A DNA stretch of 27,002 nucleotides, from NCBI GenBank assembly GCA_016287975.1, contig JAEEXV010000175.1, forward strand, positions 1 to 27,002. The letters are read 5' to 3'. A model generated the notes under the pieces. That model saw only the letters and a program-made list of their open reading frames with translations, did not search any database and was not told the DNA's origin. A program made the position numbers and the translations under genes. This DNA comes from Lentisphaeria bacterium (GTDB lineage Bacteria > Verrucomicrobiota > Lentisphaeria > Oligosphaerales > Oligosphaeraceae). The number at the start of each line of letters is the position of its first letter. Position 1 is the first letter of the stretch. Positions 7,847 to 15,349 of this stretch are shown piece after piece.

Positions 7847-10363
7847 CTACTCAAACTTCACTTGGAACAAAGACGTCCCCGCATGGGGATGGTTGAAGCG
7901 GATGATCCGGGCGGGCGGCAACTCCTTTTCCACGGGGAAGATCTGGCGGATGGACGCCGGCATCTTTGGAAGGGTGATTTCCGCGGGGCCGCCCGCGACG
8001 CGGTGGAAGCCGACCAGCCCGCGGCAGACATAGAGGCAGGCATCTGGATCCTCCGTGTAGCAGTGGACGCCGCTCTCCTGGTAGAGGCGGTGGAGCGCGC
8101 GCCCCCCGATGGCGTTGCCGACGCAGCGCACCTTCGGATGGCTTCCCCAGCGCGCGACGGCCTGCGGCCCGCAGAGGAAGACGACAGTCGCGCCGCGGCG
8201 CAACAGTCTTTCGACGACCGCCGCCTTCTCCTCCGTGAGATGCACGAGGTTGGGGAAGACGTAGAGTTTGTAGGGCGTCGCCGCGGGCAAGGCGAGATCC
8301 TCAATATAGACGGTGTCGAACGGCGCGCCAGCCTTGAACATCTGCTGGGAGAGGTCGCTGACCAGCTTGACGCTGAAAGCGTTGGGATTGGCCTCGGCGG
8401 TGTGGTATTTGACGCTGTCGAAGTCGCAGACCATGCAGACCTCGGAGACGCGCGTGGCATCGGGCCTGGACTGCCAGAGCCGAATCATGCGGGCAAAGGC
8501 CGCGAGATACCGCGGATGGTCGTACCACCCGAACTGGAAGTCGAAGAACCACATCGCGGCGCCGCGCGTGATGGCGTTGCAGAAGTCGCGCACCATCATC
8601 CCGTCGGTCTCCGCCTGCGACTGGCTCGTCGTGTTGCCATCGGCGGCCAGATGGGTGCGCACATCGGACTCCATCAAGGCGACCTTGCCGTTGAGGGCGT
8701 AGCTCTCGAATACGCCGCGCGGCAGGCCGCTGGCGCCGGCGCTGCGGTAGGCGTAGGCGTATGGCGAGGAGTGGTAGTCGACGTCCTGGCTGCGGAGGGT
8801 CTGCGGCGTGCGGCAATGCCAGCCGAAGGAGGGATACTGCATCCCGAAGAAGTAGCCGCTGTAGTTGCCCACGAGGACGGGCCGCCCCGCCGCCTGTCGG
8901 ACAGTGTTGTTGAAGAACGCCTGGCACTCCTGCACGGCCTCACCCATGCAGTCGTTGAAGTCGATGACGCGGCAGTCGGAGCCAGGCACGAAGAGTTCGC
9001 CGTCCCTGCGGGCGAGGCGCTGCGCCGCACTGGGGATGGCGGCGGTCGCGAGGGTGACGGCACGATCCTTCCAGGCGGCCTGAAGCGCGGCATCCGTCTG
9101 GTATTTCCGCTTGAGATAGCGGGTGAACTTCTCCTGCATGGGGCGGCTGGTGTCGGGGAGATCCTTGACCATGCCGAAATAGTGCCATTCGCCGTAGATG
9201 CCGTAGGAGACATGATACATCGCGATGCGCCGCGCGGCGGGTGTCCGCCGTTCCAACTGGGCGATGAAGGCGGTGAGCGCCTGCCCCGCGTCCTGCATCC
9301 AGCGCTTTGAGGCCAGGGACGGACGCATGATGGCGGTCTTCAGTTCGTCCCCCGCGGGGACCAGCGTGGCGTTGCTGCCGTATCCGACGAGTTCATCAGG
9401 ATGCTTCTCCATATACCAGCGCGGCGGGAAGAGGCGGAAATTGAAAGTGATGACCGCGTCGGGCGCGGCGGCCAGGAGCGCCTCCAGCTGCTGCACGGTC
9501 GGGGCGAGGTCGACGGTGCCGTCCTCCCGCCAGAACTGCTCCATACGGATGCCGACGAAGAAAATGCGGAAGCCCGCGTCATAGAAGCGCTGGAGTCGGA
9601 AAAAATGTTCGGGCTTGGTCAAATCCAGGTAGAGGGCATTGTACATCGGGAACGCCAGATCCCGCCCGTCCACGCGGAGGAACGGGAGATTGGCGTGGCG
9701 GACGAAGCGGACCTCCTTCGGCGCCGTGAGCATCTGGAGACGAGGCCTGGCCGCCGCGACGAGTTCCCGCATCTTCCTGCTGTCATGGATCTGCGCCTCG
9801 GCGAAGCGCGCGTAGGCCTCGGCTGTCATGAATTCCTGCAGGACGATGCGGTCGCGCCAGGTGTGCTTTTCGGTGACAGGGCGCACGACCTTGGCCTTGC
9901 GCCATTTCGGCGCGGGCCGGTCAGGGCGCGTCCACTCCAGGGAGGCCTCCCAGCCCTTGGGGGCGATGGTGCACTGCCAGGTGCCGTCGGTGGCGATGCA
10001 GCGCGTCTCGCCGTTGACCGTGAACTCGGCGAAAAACAGGAAGCCCGCCTGCGAGACGACGTTGGTGACGGCCGCCGCGATGCAGTTGCGCCCCTTCTTG
10101 AGGAGGCCTTTGGCGTTGACGGGCTGACAGCGAAACGTCGTCATGTCCCGCACCAGCGTGCCGTTGACATAGACCTTGTATTTGTCGTCCCCGGAGATGC
10201 CGATGCGCCCCGATTCGGCGTCGGCGGGCAGGTCGAAGTCATAGCGGAAGAGCACGGTCTCGTTCCACGCGTAGCGGGACTCGGCACTCCAGATCCACTT
10301 CGCCTGCTGCGCGAACACGGTCGCGCAGAGGCAAAACACGGCGATGGCGGCGGTCTTTCTCAT
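7847..10363 (-). CDS. Secreted glycoside hydrolase, clan GH-A / GH42-like, with N-terminal carbohydrate-binding domain
   Basis: Protein of 838 aa with a clear signal peptide (charged MRK start, hydrophobic core, AxA-type VFA cleavage after residue 18). Residues 20 to about 160 form a beta-sandwich with GH2/rhamnosidase-N-like features (WIWSAE, GDDKYKVYVNG). A TIM barrel follows at about 230-570. Plausible catalytic acids are E392 in YGEWHYFG and E565 in LMESDVRTH. The C-terminal part (about 690-790) resembles the glutamine-amidotransferase-like trimerisation domain of GH42 beta-galactosidases (YKLYVFPNLVHLTEEKAAVVERLL, GATVVFLCGP). The catalytic assignments are inference. It shares these motifs with the 1192-aa protein at 11230. 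It starts 18 bp after the prepilin-like gene stop and sits 7 bp upstream of the dehydrogenase gene, so it is cotranscribed. Confidence 0.75.
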   Translation of the reverse strand: MRKTAAIAVFCLCATVFAQQAKWIWSAESRYAWNETVLFRYDFDLPADAESGRIGISGDDKYKVYVNGTLVRDMTTFRCQPVNAKGLLKKGRNCIAAAVTNVVSQAGFLFFAEFTVNGETRCIATDGTWQCTIAPKGWEASLEWTRPDRPAPKWRKAKVVRPVTEKHTWRDRIVLQEFMTAEAYARFAEAQIHDSRKMRELVAAARPRLQMLTAPKEVRFVRHANLPFLRVDGRDLAFPMYNALYLDLTKPEHFFRLQRFYDAGFRIFFVGIRMEQFWREDGTVDLAPTVQQLEALLAAAPDAVITFNFRLFPPRWYMEKHPDELVGYGSNATLVPAGDELKTAIMRPSLASKRWMQDAGQALTAFIAQLERRTPAARRIAMYHVSYGIYGEWHYFGMVKDLPDTSRPMQEKFTRYLKRKYQTDAALQAAWKDRAVTLATAAIPSAAQRLARRDGELFVPGSDCRVIDFNDCMGEAVQECQAFFNNTVRQAAGRPVLVGNYSGYFFGMQYPSFGWHCRTPQTLRSQDVDYHSSPYAYAYRSAGASGLPRGVFESYALNGKVALMESDVRTHLAADGNTTSQSQAETDGMMVRDFCNAITRGAAMWFFDFQFGWYDHPRYLAAFARMIRLWQSRPDATRVSEVCMVCDFDSVKYHTAEANPNAFSVKLVSDLSQQMFKAGAPFDTVYIEDLALPAATPYKLYVFPNLVHLTEEKAAVVERLLRRGATVVFLCGPQAVARWGSHPKVRCVGNAIGGRALHRLYQESGVHCYTEDPDACLYVCRGLVGFHRVAGGPAEITLPKMPASIRQIFPVEKELPPARIIRFNHPHAGTSLFQVKFE

Positions 10364-10381
10364 CGTTCCCTCGGGTGGTGT

Positions 10382-11125
10382 TCAGTTCCCGTTCATGTCG
10401 AAGCCAGTGTAGTCGAAGTCGTCGTAGAACTGGATATACCAGCCCGGGCGACGATCCTTGTGGGAGCCGTCCCTGACATAGTCGGAGTTGCGGGAGAAGA
10501 CATGGCCTCCCAGCGCGAGGAAATTGCTGCGGTCACGGTGGTTGGGCTTTCCGGTCGTGCTCAGGCCGACCCGGTTGCCGCTGGTGCCGTTGGCGCCTTC
10601 GAAATAGTTGGCGAAACTGGTCGTGTATTCGCCAGCGAGGATGCAGCCGCCGCGGTCCGTGGTGCGCCAGCGCCGCGCGCAGGTGGTCGAATCGATTTTC
10701 TGGTGCTTCTTCAGCCAGAAGTTCATGTAGCTGGTCAGGGAGACCGCGCCGCCACCCAGCGTGGTGTTGTAGTTGTAGTTGTCGCTGGGGCAACGGAAGA
10801 AGCGCTTGTCGCCGATATTGATGTCAGCATGCGTTTTGGAGGCGCTGAAGTAGCCGAGCATGAGGAGTTTGCCCCACGGACAGTCGGGACCAGTGGAGGC
10901 ACTGATGATGTAGTCGGCGGTGCCCAGGCCATAGACGGGGAAGAAGTCATCGTAGTCGTTGGTGTAGAGATGCATGCAGAGACCGATGGTCTTGAGGTTG
11001 TTGACGCAGGAGATGGAACGCGCCTTCTCGCGCGCCTTGGAGAGCGCAGGCAGCAGCATCGAGGCGAGAATGGCGATGATCGCGATGACCACTAGCAGTT
11101 CAATGAGGGTGAAGGTCTTTTTCAT
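10382..11125 (-). CDS. Prepilin-like (type II secretion pseudopilin / DUF1559-like) protein
   Basis: Protein of 247 aa beginning with a type IV prepilin-like stretch, [16 protein letters not shown], preceded by MKKT. The glutamate at +5 of the mature form is present, but the -1 residue is Thr instead of the usual Gly. A hydrophobic helix, then a KAREKAR turn and an extracytoplasmic beta-rich domain follow, ending with [15 protein letters not shown], a degenerate H-x9-DG motif in which Asp has become Gly. Such single-copy-per-locus prepilin-like proteins are greatly expanded in Lentisphaerae and related phyla and often sit beside hydrolase genes; their function is unknown. AGGAG at 11133-11137 is 7 nt from ATG 11125, which rules out the longer open frame starting at 11392. 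It lies between two secreted GH genes. Confidence 0.88.
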   Translation of the reverse strand: MKKTFTLIELLVVIAIIAILASMLLPALSKAREKARSISCVNNLKTIGLCMHLYTNDYDDFFPVYGLGTADYIISASTGPDCPWGKLLMLGYFSASKTHADINIGDKRFFRCPSDNYNYNTTLGGGAVSLTSYMNFWLKKHQKIDSTTCARRWRTTDRGGCILAGEYTTSFANYFEGANGTSGNRVGLSTTGKPNHRDRSNFLALGGHVFSRNSDYVRDGSHKDRRPGWYIQFYDDFDYTGFDMNGN

Positions 11126-11195
11126 GTCGTTTCTCCTGATTTTAGGGGATTGGGTGGGTTGGTGCAGAAGGACGCGGGTTGAGATTTGTGGATTT

Positions 11196-11213
11196 TGGTT
11201 ACACCCGTAACCA
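11196..11213. promoter_or_regulatory. Operator-like palindrome TGGTTAC-ACCC-GTAACCA
   Basis: Perfect 7-bp arms with a 4-bp centre, between the stop of the 1192-aa GH gene (11230) and the prepilin-like gene start (11125). No T-run follows, so a terminator is unlikely; a repressor or activator site controlling the downstream genes is possible. It is similar to the palindrome at 3224-3240. No convincing -35/-10 pair was found in the 104-bp gap. Confidence 0.45.
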
Positions 11214-11229
11214 CGAGTGAAAGGCCTGG

Positions 11230-14200
11230 TCAGTCTGGAGCGGAAGGACACGGATCGAGGAGCCGCAGGCGGAGCGGCTCGGCCTCGGGGCCGTAGTAGA
11301 GCAGCCACGAGGAATGGAGCGGCGCGTCGATGGTGATGGAGGTCGCGTTGCGGGCGAGGATGTCGCCAGTGAAGACATCGAGGATGTCGCACGGTTTCGG
11401 GAAGACGATGGTCTTTTTGCCTGGCGTGCGCGCATGGAGGGTTACGAAGGCGTCGTTGGCTTCCATGGGATCGCTGGATTCGGAGTGGAGAAAGACGCCG
11501 CTTTCCTTGGCGAGGCGGCGCAGGAAGGAAGGAGGCAGGCGGTAGGCGCCGCAGAAGACGGAGCGCGCGGCGCCGAGGCGGACTTCGGCGAGGCCCGTGC
11601 CCCCGCCTTCGAGATAGGACGCGAGCGCGGTGACGCCAGGCGCCGCCTGCACCTGGAACATGGGTGAAACGCGCAACGTCGTAAGGCCGAGGAAGCCCCC
11701 GTCCATGCCGATGGCGGGGAGGATGGGAGCGGGCACCTGCTCCAGGGGGAGTCCCGTCAGCCGCCGCATGTTTTCAAGGCTGGCGGTGCCGCCATGGTAG
11801 AGCCCCGGCGCATATAGCCAGAGAAGCGTGCAAGGGCGCTGCCGAAGTTTCTGCACGGCGGCGAGAAAGGCGTCGTCGTAGGCATAGCAGTCGGTGAAGA
11901 TGTACAATTTGTAGTCACCGAGATGGCTGGCAAGGTCCTCGGCGAGGATATAGTCGACCGCGGCGCCGATCTGCGAGCAGGCCAGAAGCTGCGTGGTTGT
12001 GGATTCGCCCAGGACGGAGTAGCCGCCGTCGCTGAGGTTCTTGTGCGCCTTGCCGTCGGGCGAATACCATTGCAGGTAGCGGCTGCGGCCATTGTGGCGG
12101 GCATTGGGCGCGACGTATTTCGGGGAGGCCTCGCTGAAGACGACGGCGATTTCGGCATGCCGCCCGACTTTCCGCTCGATGGCGAACTGCCCCGCTGCAA
12201 GGGCCGCGTTGATGACGGGCACGAGTTCCGGCAGGTCGAAGTCGACGCCGCTGCAGAGGCTGTAGAGCATCAAAGGCTGAAGGCGCGCGACGGCCTGCCC
12301 CAGGTTGCGTGAACACAAGTCGACGCTCTGCTTGGGATTGACGGCCTGCTGCTGCGAATCGTAGAAGCGCTCCCAGGCGATGGCGTTGCTGGTGCGGGTG
12401 TCGTCCTCGATGATCGGGATGACGCCATGCTCCTCCAGCGTCTGGAACGGCTTCATGTCGGCACTGTTCTGGCCTGGTCGGCGGATGCGGTAGGATTGCG
12501 GGGACATGAGGAAGTTGACGGAGCCCTTCGTGTGCTCCAGGAACCACTTGAGGGCGTAGTGCCCGCGCATGGCAGGGAAATAGCCCGAGGTGATGTGTGC
12601 AGTGTAGCCGTAGTAGGTGCCGATGGCGCGGTTGTCTCCGAGGAGTTTTCGGGCGTGGTTGCAGAGGTCGGCGGCGCATTCGGCGATCATGAGGCTGTAG
12701 TAGTCGTGGTAGGCGAGCGAGGGAAGATGCCGTTTCATGTCCCGCAGCAGGATTTCGCCGTCGTCCGCCATCCGTTCCGCCTCGGCGGGAATGGGCGTGT
12801 CCGCCGGCAGTTTCTGGACATGCCTGGCGAGGTAGTCGCGGAAGCCCTGCCGCGCGGGCGCGGAGTAGTCGGGCAAGGATTCCCTGCTCCAGGGCCAGGA
12901 GAGCCATTCGGTGGTGTCGCCGCCCGTGATACGGTAGCCGAGAATGCGGTTGCTGAATCCAGATGATTCGCAATAGGCGATGGCCGCGCCCAGGGCGGTC
13001 TTGAGACGCTCCCGCATGGACCGCGAGGCAAACGAATACTCGACGCGGCCGCCCGTGAGCAGGCGGCGGCTGTCGCAGGTAATCTCCTCCGGATACTTTT
13101 CCAGGAAGGACGCAGGCAGGTCGAGATTGATGTCGACCAGCAGCAGCGCGCCAGGGTCGCTGCGGTAGAGCGCCTCCGCCATGATGTCGAATTTCCCGAA
13201 ATCGTAGGAGCCCTCGTCCAGCCACCAGCCATCGGTGTACGCGACTCGGACATTCTGCGCGGCGGCGCCGAAGCGGACGGGAAGGTTGAAGTATTTGCAG
13301 ACATTGCCGCAGACCATGTAGAAGGGGACGCCGTTTTTGTGGAACTGCATGCCGGAAGGCGTCTTCATGACGCCAAAGGCATCCCGTTTCGCGAGGCGCG
13401 GCGACGCTTGATACGCGATGGCGACGGTGTGCGCGGCGGCGTCTTTGAGGGTGGTTGGCAGGAGTTCCAGCGTATAGGCGCCGTCATCCAGAAAATGCGG
13501 TGCCCGCCAGCGGACGATCGCCTTCCAATGGCCGCCGTCCTGCCGCAGAATGCCGCCTGTCGGAACTACCAGATGCTCCTTCCAGCGAACCGTGCCTTTT
13601 CCGTCCATGAGGGCAATATCCAATGGCAGCGCGCGCGGAAGCCGCGTGCCCGTGAAGAACAGTTCCACGGGGACGATGGCGCCGGCGGCGGCGGTCAATG
13701 CAGCGGTCCCGCCCTTCAACGCGCCGTCCAAGGCTGCGTCGACATAGCGGAGTTGAACGCGCCACGGCCCTGCGGGCGGCGGGGGATAGTCGAGGGGGGC
13801 TGCCCATCCACGATCGTTGAACCCCGGGCGCATCCACTCCGTGCCCGCGGCATTGACGGCGGCACGGAAGGTGGCGTCGGTCCCCAGGCGGCGCGGCGTG
13901 CCGTCCGCCGCCTGGTAGAAGAGTTCGGCGAGGACACCGCCCGCGCTGCGTCGGTTGCGGTAGACGACGGCGAGGACATTCTCGCCGTCCTGGAAGAGCG
14001 AGGCGGGGACGGCGGCGGCGACAGGCGTCTTCCAGTCGGCGTTCTCGGCGATTTTCACCCCGTTGAGGAAGACCTCGGCCTTGTCGTCGCCAATGGCCTG
14101 GATGAAGGCGTCGGAGACTGGCCCCTTCACGGTGAAGGCCTTGCGGAACTGCCAGGCGTTGGCGGGAATGGCGCGCCTTGGATTCTCCTTCGGATGGCAG

Positions 14201-14808
14201 AGCATGCGGGCCTGGAAGTAGGGCTCGCCGTGGACGGCGAGGCCGCCTGAAAAGTCTGGCTTGAGGTCAGGCCAGTCGGGCTCGTCCTGGATGGCGGCGG
14301 GATAGCGCAGCGAGTCGTCGAAGTCGAGGGTGATGGCATGGATTTCGATGGTTCCGCCCGCCTCGTCCATGAGGTCGATGCGCAGGGAGCGGACAGTGCC
14401 CCCCTCGGTCCAGTCGGCGGCGTTCGCCAGATCCCGCAGGGAGGTGGAGATGGTGTGGAGCCTGCCGTCGCCGACAAGGCTTTTCATGTGGAAATAGCCG
14501 TGCACGCCGAAGGCGCCCTTCTTGTCGTTGCGGAAGAATATCTGTCCTCGCGTCTTGGCGGGAATGCCCGTCGCGCGGTAGGTGACGCGGATGGTGTTGA
14601 AACACGCGGGGTCGAACGCCACAGGCTCCAGCACAATGGAGGAATCGTGGCCGATCTCGGCAAGTTTCAGCGCCTTCCCTTCCCGCACGGCCGTGCAGTT
14701 GCGCAACGCCTTCCAGCCACCAAAGCCATTCGCGGCCGTGTATTCCTGAAACGGCGCGGCGACGCCGATCAAACTGGCCAGCAACAGGATGAAAAGGAAT
14801 TGCTTCAT
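11230..14808 (-). CDS. Large secreted glycoside hydrolase, clan GH-A / GH42-like, multi-domain
   Basis: Protein of 1192 aa with a signal peptide ([18 protein letters not shown], cleavage near residue 18). Residues about 20-170 look like a carbohydrate-binding jelly roll. About 200-330 is a GH2-type sugar-binding sandwich ([31 protein letters not shown]). A linker beta domain precedes the TIM barrel (about 480-870), with E634 in [10 protein letters not shown] and E801 in [11 protein letters not shown] as likely catalytic acids. A GATase-like domain ([20 protein letters not shown], about 960-1030) and a short C-terminal beta domain finish it. The [GT]EW and ExDxRT motifs match those of the 838-aa neighbour at nearly the same spacing (167 versus 173 residues). 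No Shine-Dalgarno is evident before ATG 14808. A MITE-like element ends 49 bp upstream. Substrate unknown. Confidence 0.72.
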   Translation of the reverse strand: MKQFLFILLLASLIGVAAPFQEYTAANGFGGWKALRNCTAVREGKALKLAEIGHDSSIVLEPVAFDPACFNTIRVTYRATGIPAKTRGQIFFRNDKKGAFGVHGYFHMKSLVGDGRLHTISTSLRDLANAADWTEGGTVRSLRIDLMDEAGGTIEIHAITLDFDDSLRYPAAIQDEPDWPDLKPDFSGGLAVHGEPYFQARMLCHPKENPRRAIPANAWQFRKAFTVKGPVSDAFIQAIGDDKAEVFLNGVKIAENADWKTPVAAAVPASLFQDGENVLAVVYRNRRSAGGVLAELFYQAADGTPRRLGTDATFRAAVNAAGTEWMRPGFNDRGWAAPLDYPPPPAGPWRVQLRYVDAALDGALKGGTAALTAAAGAIVPVELFFTGTRLPRALPLDIALMDGKGTVRWKEHLVVPTGGILRQDGGHWKAIVRWRAPHFLDDGAYTLELLPTTLKDAAAHTVAIAYQASPRLAKRDAFGVMKTPSGMQFHKNGVPFYMVCGNVCKYFNLPVRFGAAAQNVRVAYTDGWWLDEGSYDFGKFDIMAEALYRSDPGALLLVDINLDLPASFLEKYPEEITCDSRRLLTGGRVEYSFASRSMRERLKTALGAAIAYCESSGFSNRILGYRITGGDTTEWLSWPWSRESLPDYSAPARQGFRDYLARHVQKLPADTPIPAEAERMADDGEILLRDMKRHLPSLAYHDYYSLMIAECAADLCNHARKLLGDNRAIGTYYGYTAHITSGYFPAMRGHYALKWFLEHTKGSVNFLMSPQSYRIRRPGQNSADMKPFQTLEEHGVIPIIEDDTRTSNAIAWERFYDSQQQAVNPKQSVDLCSRNLGQAVARLQPLMLYSLCSGVDFDLPELVPVINAALAAGQFAIERKVGRHAEIAVVFSEASPKYVAPNARHNGRSRYLQWYSPDGKAHKNLSDGGYSVLGESTTTQLLACSQIGAAVDYILAEDLASHLGDYKLYIFTDCYAYDDAFLAAVQKLRQRPCTLLWLYAPGLYHGGTASLENMRRLTGLPLEQVPAPILPAIGMDGGFLGLTTLRVSPMFQVQAAPGVTALASYLEGGGTGLAEVRLGAARSVFCGAYRLPPSFLRRLAKESGVFLHSESSDPMEANDAFVTLHARTPGKKTIVFPKPCDILDVFTGDILARNATSITIDAPLHSSWLLYYGPEAEPLRLRLLDPCPSAPD

Positions 14809-14849
14809 GGTGCAATGAAAATGCAGGCAAACAAGGAAGTCCCGCTCTT

Positions 14850-14857
14850 TTTTGTAA
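14850..14857 (+). repeat. Left 8-bp direct repeat (target-site duplication)
   Basis: TTTTGTAA directly abuts the left end of the MITE-like element. Confidence 0.8.
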
Positions 14858-15114
14858 GGCGCTGTTCCCCAAGAGGGTAGGCGATTACCCAGTCAAAGCC
14901 CCGAAAATGGTAGCCACGGCGTCCCGCCGTGGTCGCCCCGACGAGCGACGCAGCGAACGATTCCGCCGCCCCATTGCAAACCCTGTGTGGCTCACCCGCC
15001 TGCCACGGCGGGACGCCGTGGCTACGTCCGCTTCGTCAATCGCGCCCGACCCACAGGCTTCTGGCGTGTCGGCATTATGAGGGGCTGTTACCGACCCTCT
15101 TGGGGAACAGCGCC
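14858..15114. mobile_element. MITE-like non-autonomous element, 257 bp, 21-bp terminal inverted repeats
   Basis: The left end (14858-14878, starting GGCGCTGTTCCCC and ending AGAGGGT) is a perfect 21-bp inverted match to the right end (15094-15114). Both sides are flanked by the identical 8-mer TTTTGTAA (14850-14857 and 15115-15122), as expected of a target-site duplication. Inside is a second perfect 23-bp inverted pair (14910-14932 and 15003-15025), each arm itself a CCACGGCG/CGCCGTGG hairpin. No transposase or other credible protein is encoded, so it would be moved in trans. The perfect repeats and duplication point to a recent insertion. The transposase family cannot be named; 8-bp duplications occur in several IS families, including ISL3 and IS66. 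Confidence 0.85.
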
Positions 15115-15122
15115 TTTTGTAA
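15115..15122 (+). repeat. Right 8-bp direct repeat (target-site duplication)
   Basis: TTTTGTAA directly abuts the right end of the MITE-like element and is identical to 14850-14857. Confidence 0.8.
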
Positions 15123-15130
15123 ACAATCAT

Positions 15131-15174
15131 ATTTTACTCCCAAAGCCCCGCTTGCAAAAGACGGATATTCCGTC
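15131..15174 (-). promoter_or_regulatory. Candidate minus-strand promoter with adjacent palindrome, now separated from its gene by the MITE
   Basis: On the minus strand, TTTGCA (15158-15153), 16 bp, then TAAAAT (15136-15131) form a moderate promoter. Directly upstream of the -35 is the perfect palindrome GACGGA-TAT-TCCGTC (15160-15174), a likely regulator site. The natural target would be the 1192-aa GH gene, but the 257-bp element now lies between them. This is a by-eye prediction. Confidence 0.4.
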
Positions 15175-15213
15175 AGTTTGATACAAAAATCCCAAAATCC
15201 GTTTTTTACTGAA

Positions 15214-15231
15214 GGCTGTTCCCCAAGCGGT
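15214..15231 (+). repeat. Solo relic of the MITE terminal repeat
   Basis: GGCTGTTCCCCAAGCGGT repeats the outer part of the MITE end with a 2-bp gap and one or two changes. No partner end or target duplication was found, so it may be a remnant of an older copy or chance similarity. Confidence 0.5.
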
Positions 15232-15244
15232 GCGGGATAAACCG

Positions 15245-15293
15245 CCATTTCGGGAAATGGAGCAATTCCTGAAAAACACCCCGCGATTATAGT
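15245..15293 (+). promoter_or_regulatory. Candidate GH38 promoter region with operator-like palindrome
   Basis: CCATTTC-GG-GAAATGG (15245-15260) has perfect 7-bp arms. It lies just upstream of a -10-like TATAGT (15288-15293), although the matching -35 region (ATTCCT, 17-bp spacer) is poor. The start codon of the mannosidase gene follows about 57 bp later. A weak promoter controlled by an activator bound at the palindrome would fit. Confidence 0.35.
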
Positions 15294-15349
15294 ATGTGGA
15301 GGTCCTGTGAAGAAAGGCCGAAGTCCCCTGGCAAGCAACATGACAGTCC

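Noticed and set aside
6517..11095. Chain of long + strand open frames (6517-7896, 7829-9310, 9401-11095)
   Set aside because: They are opposite well-recognised minus-strand genes and show no domain motifs; the pattern follows third-position GC bias.
14885..15130. 81-codon minus-strand ORF across the MITE-like element
   Set aside because: Arg/Ala-rich translation of palindromic DNA, nothing like a transposase.
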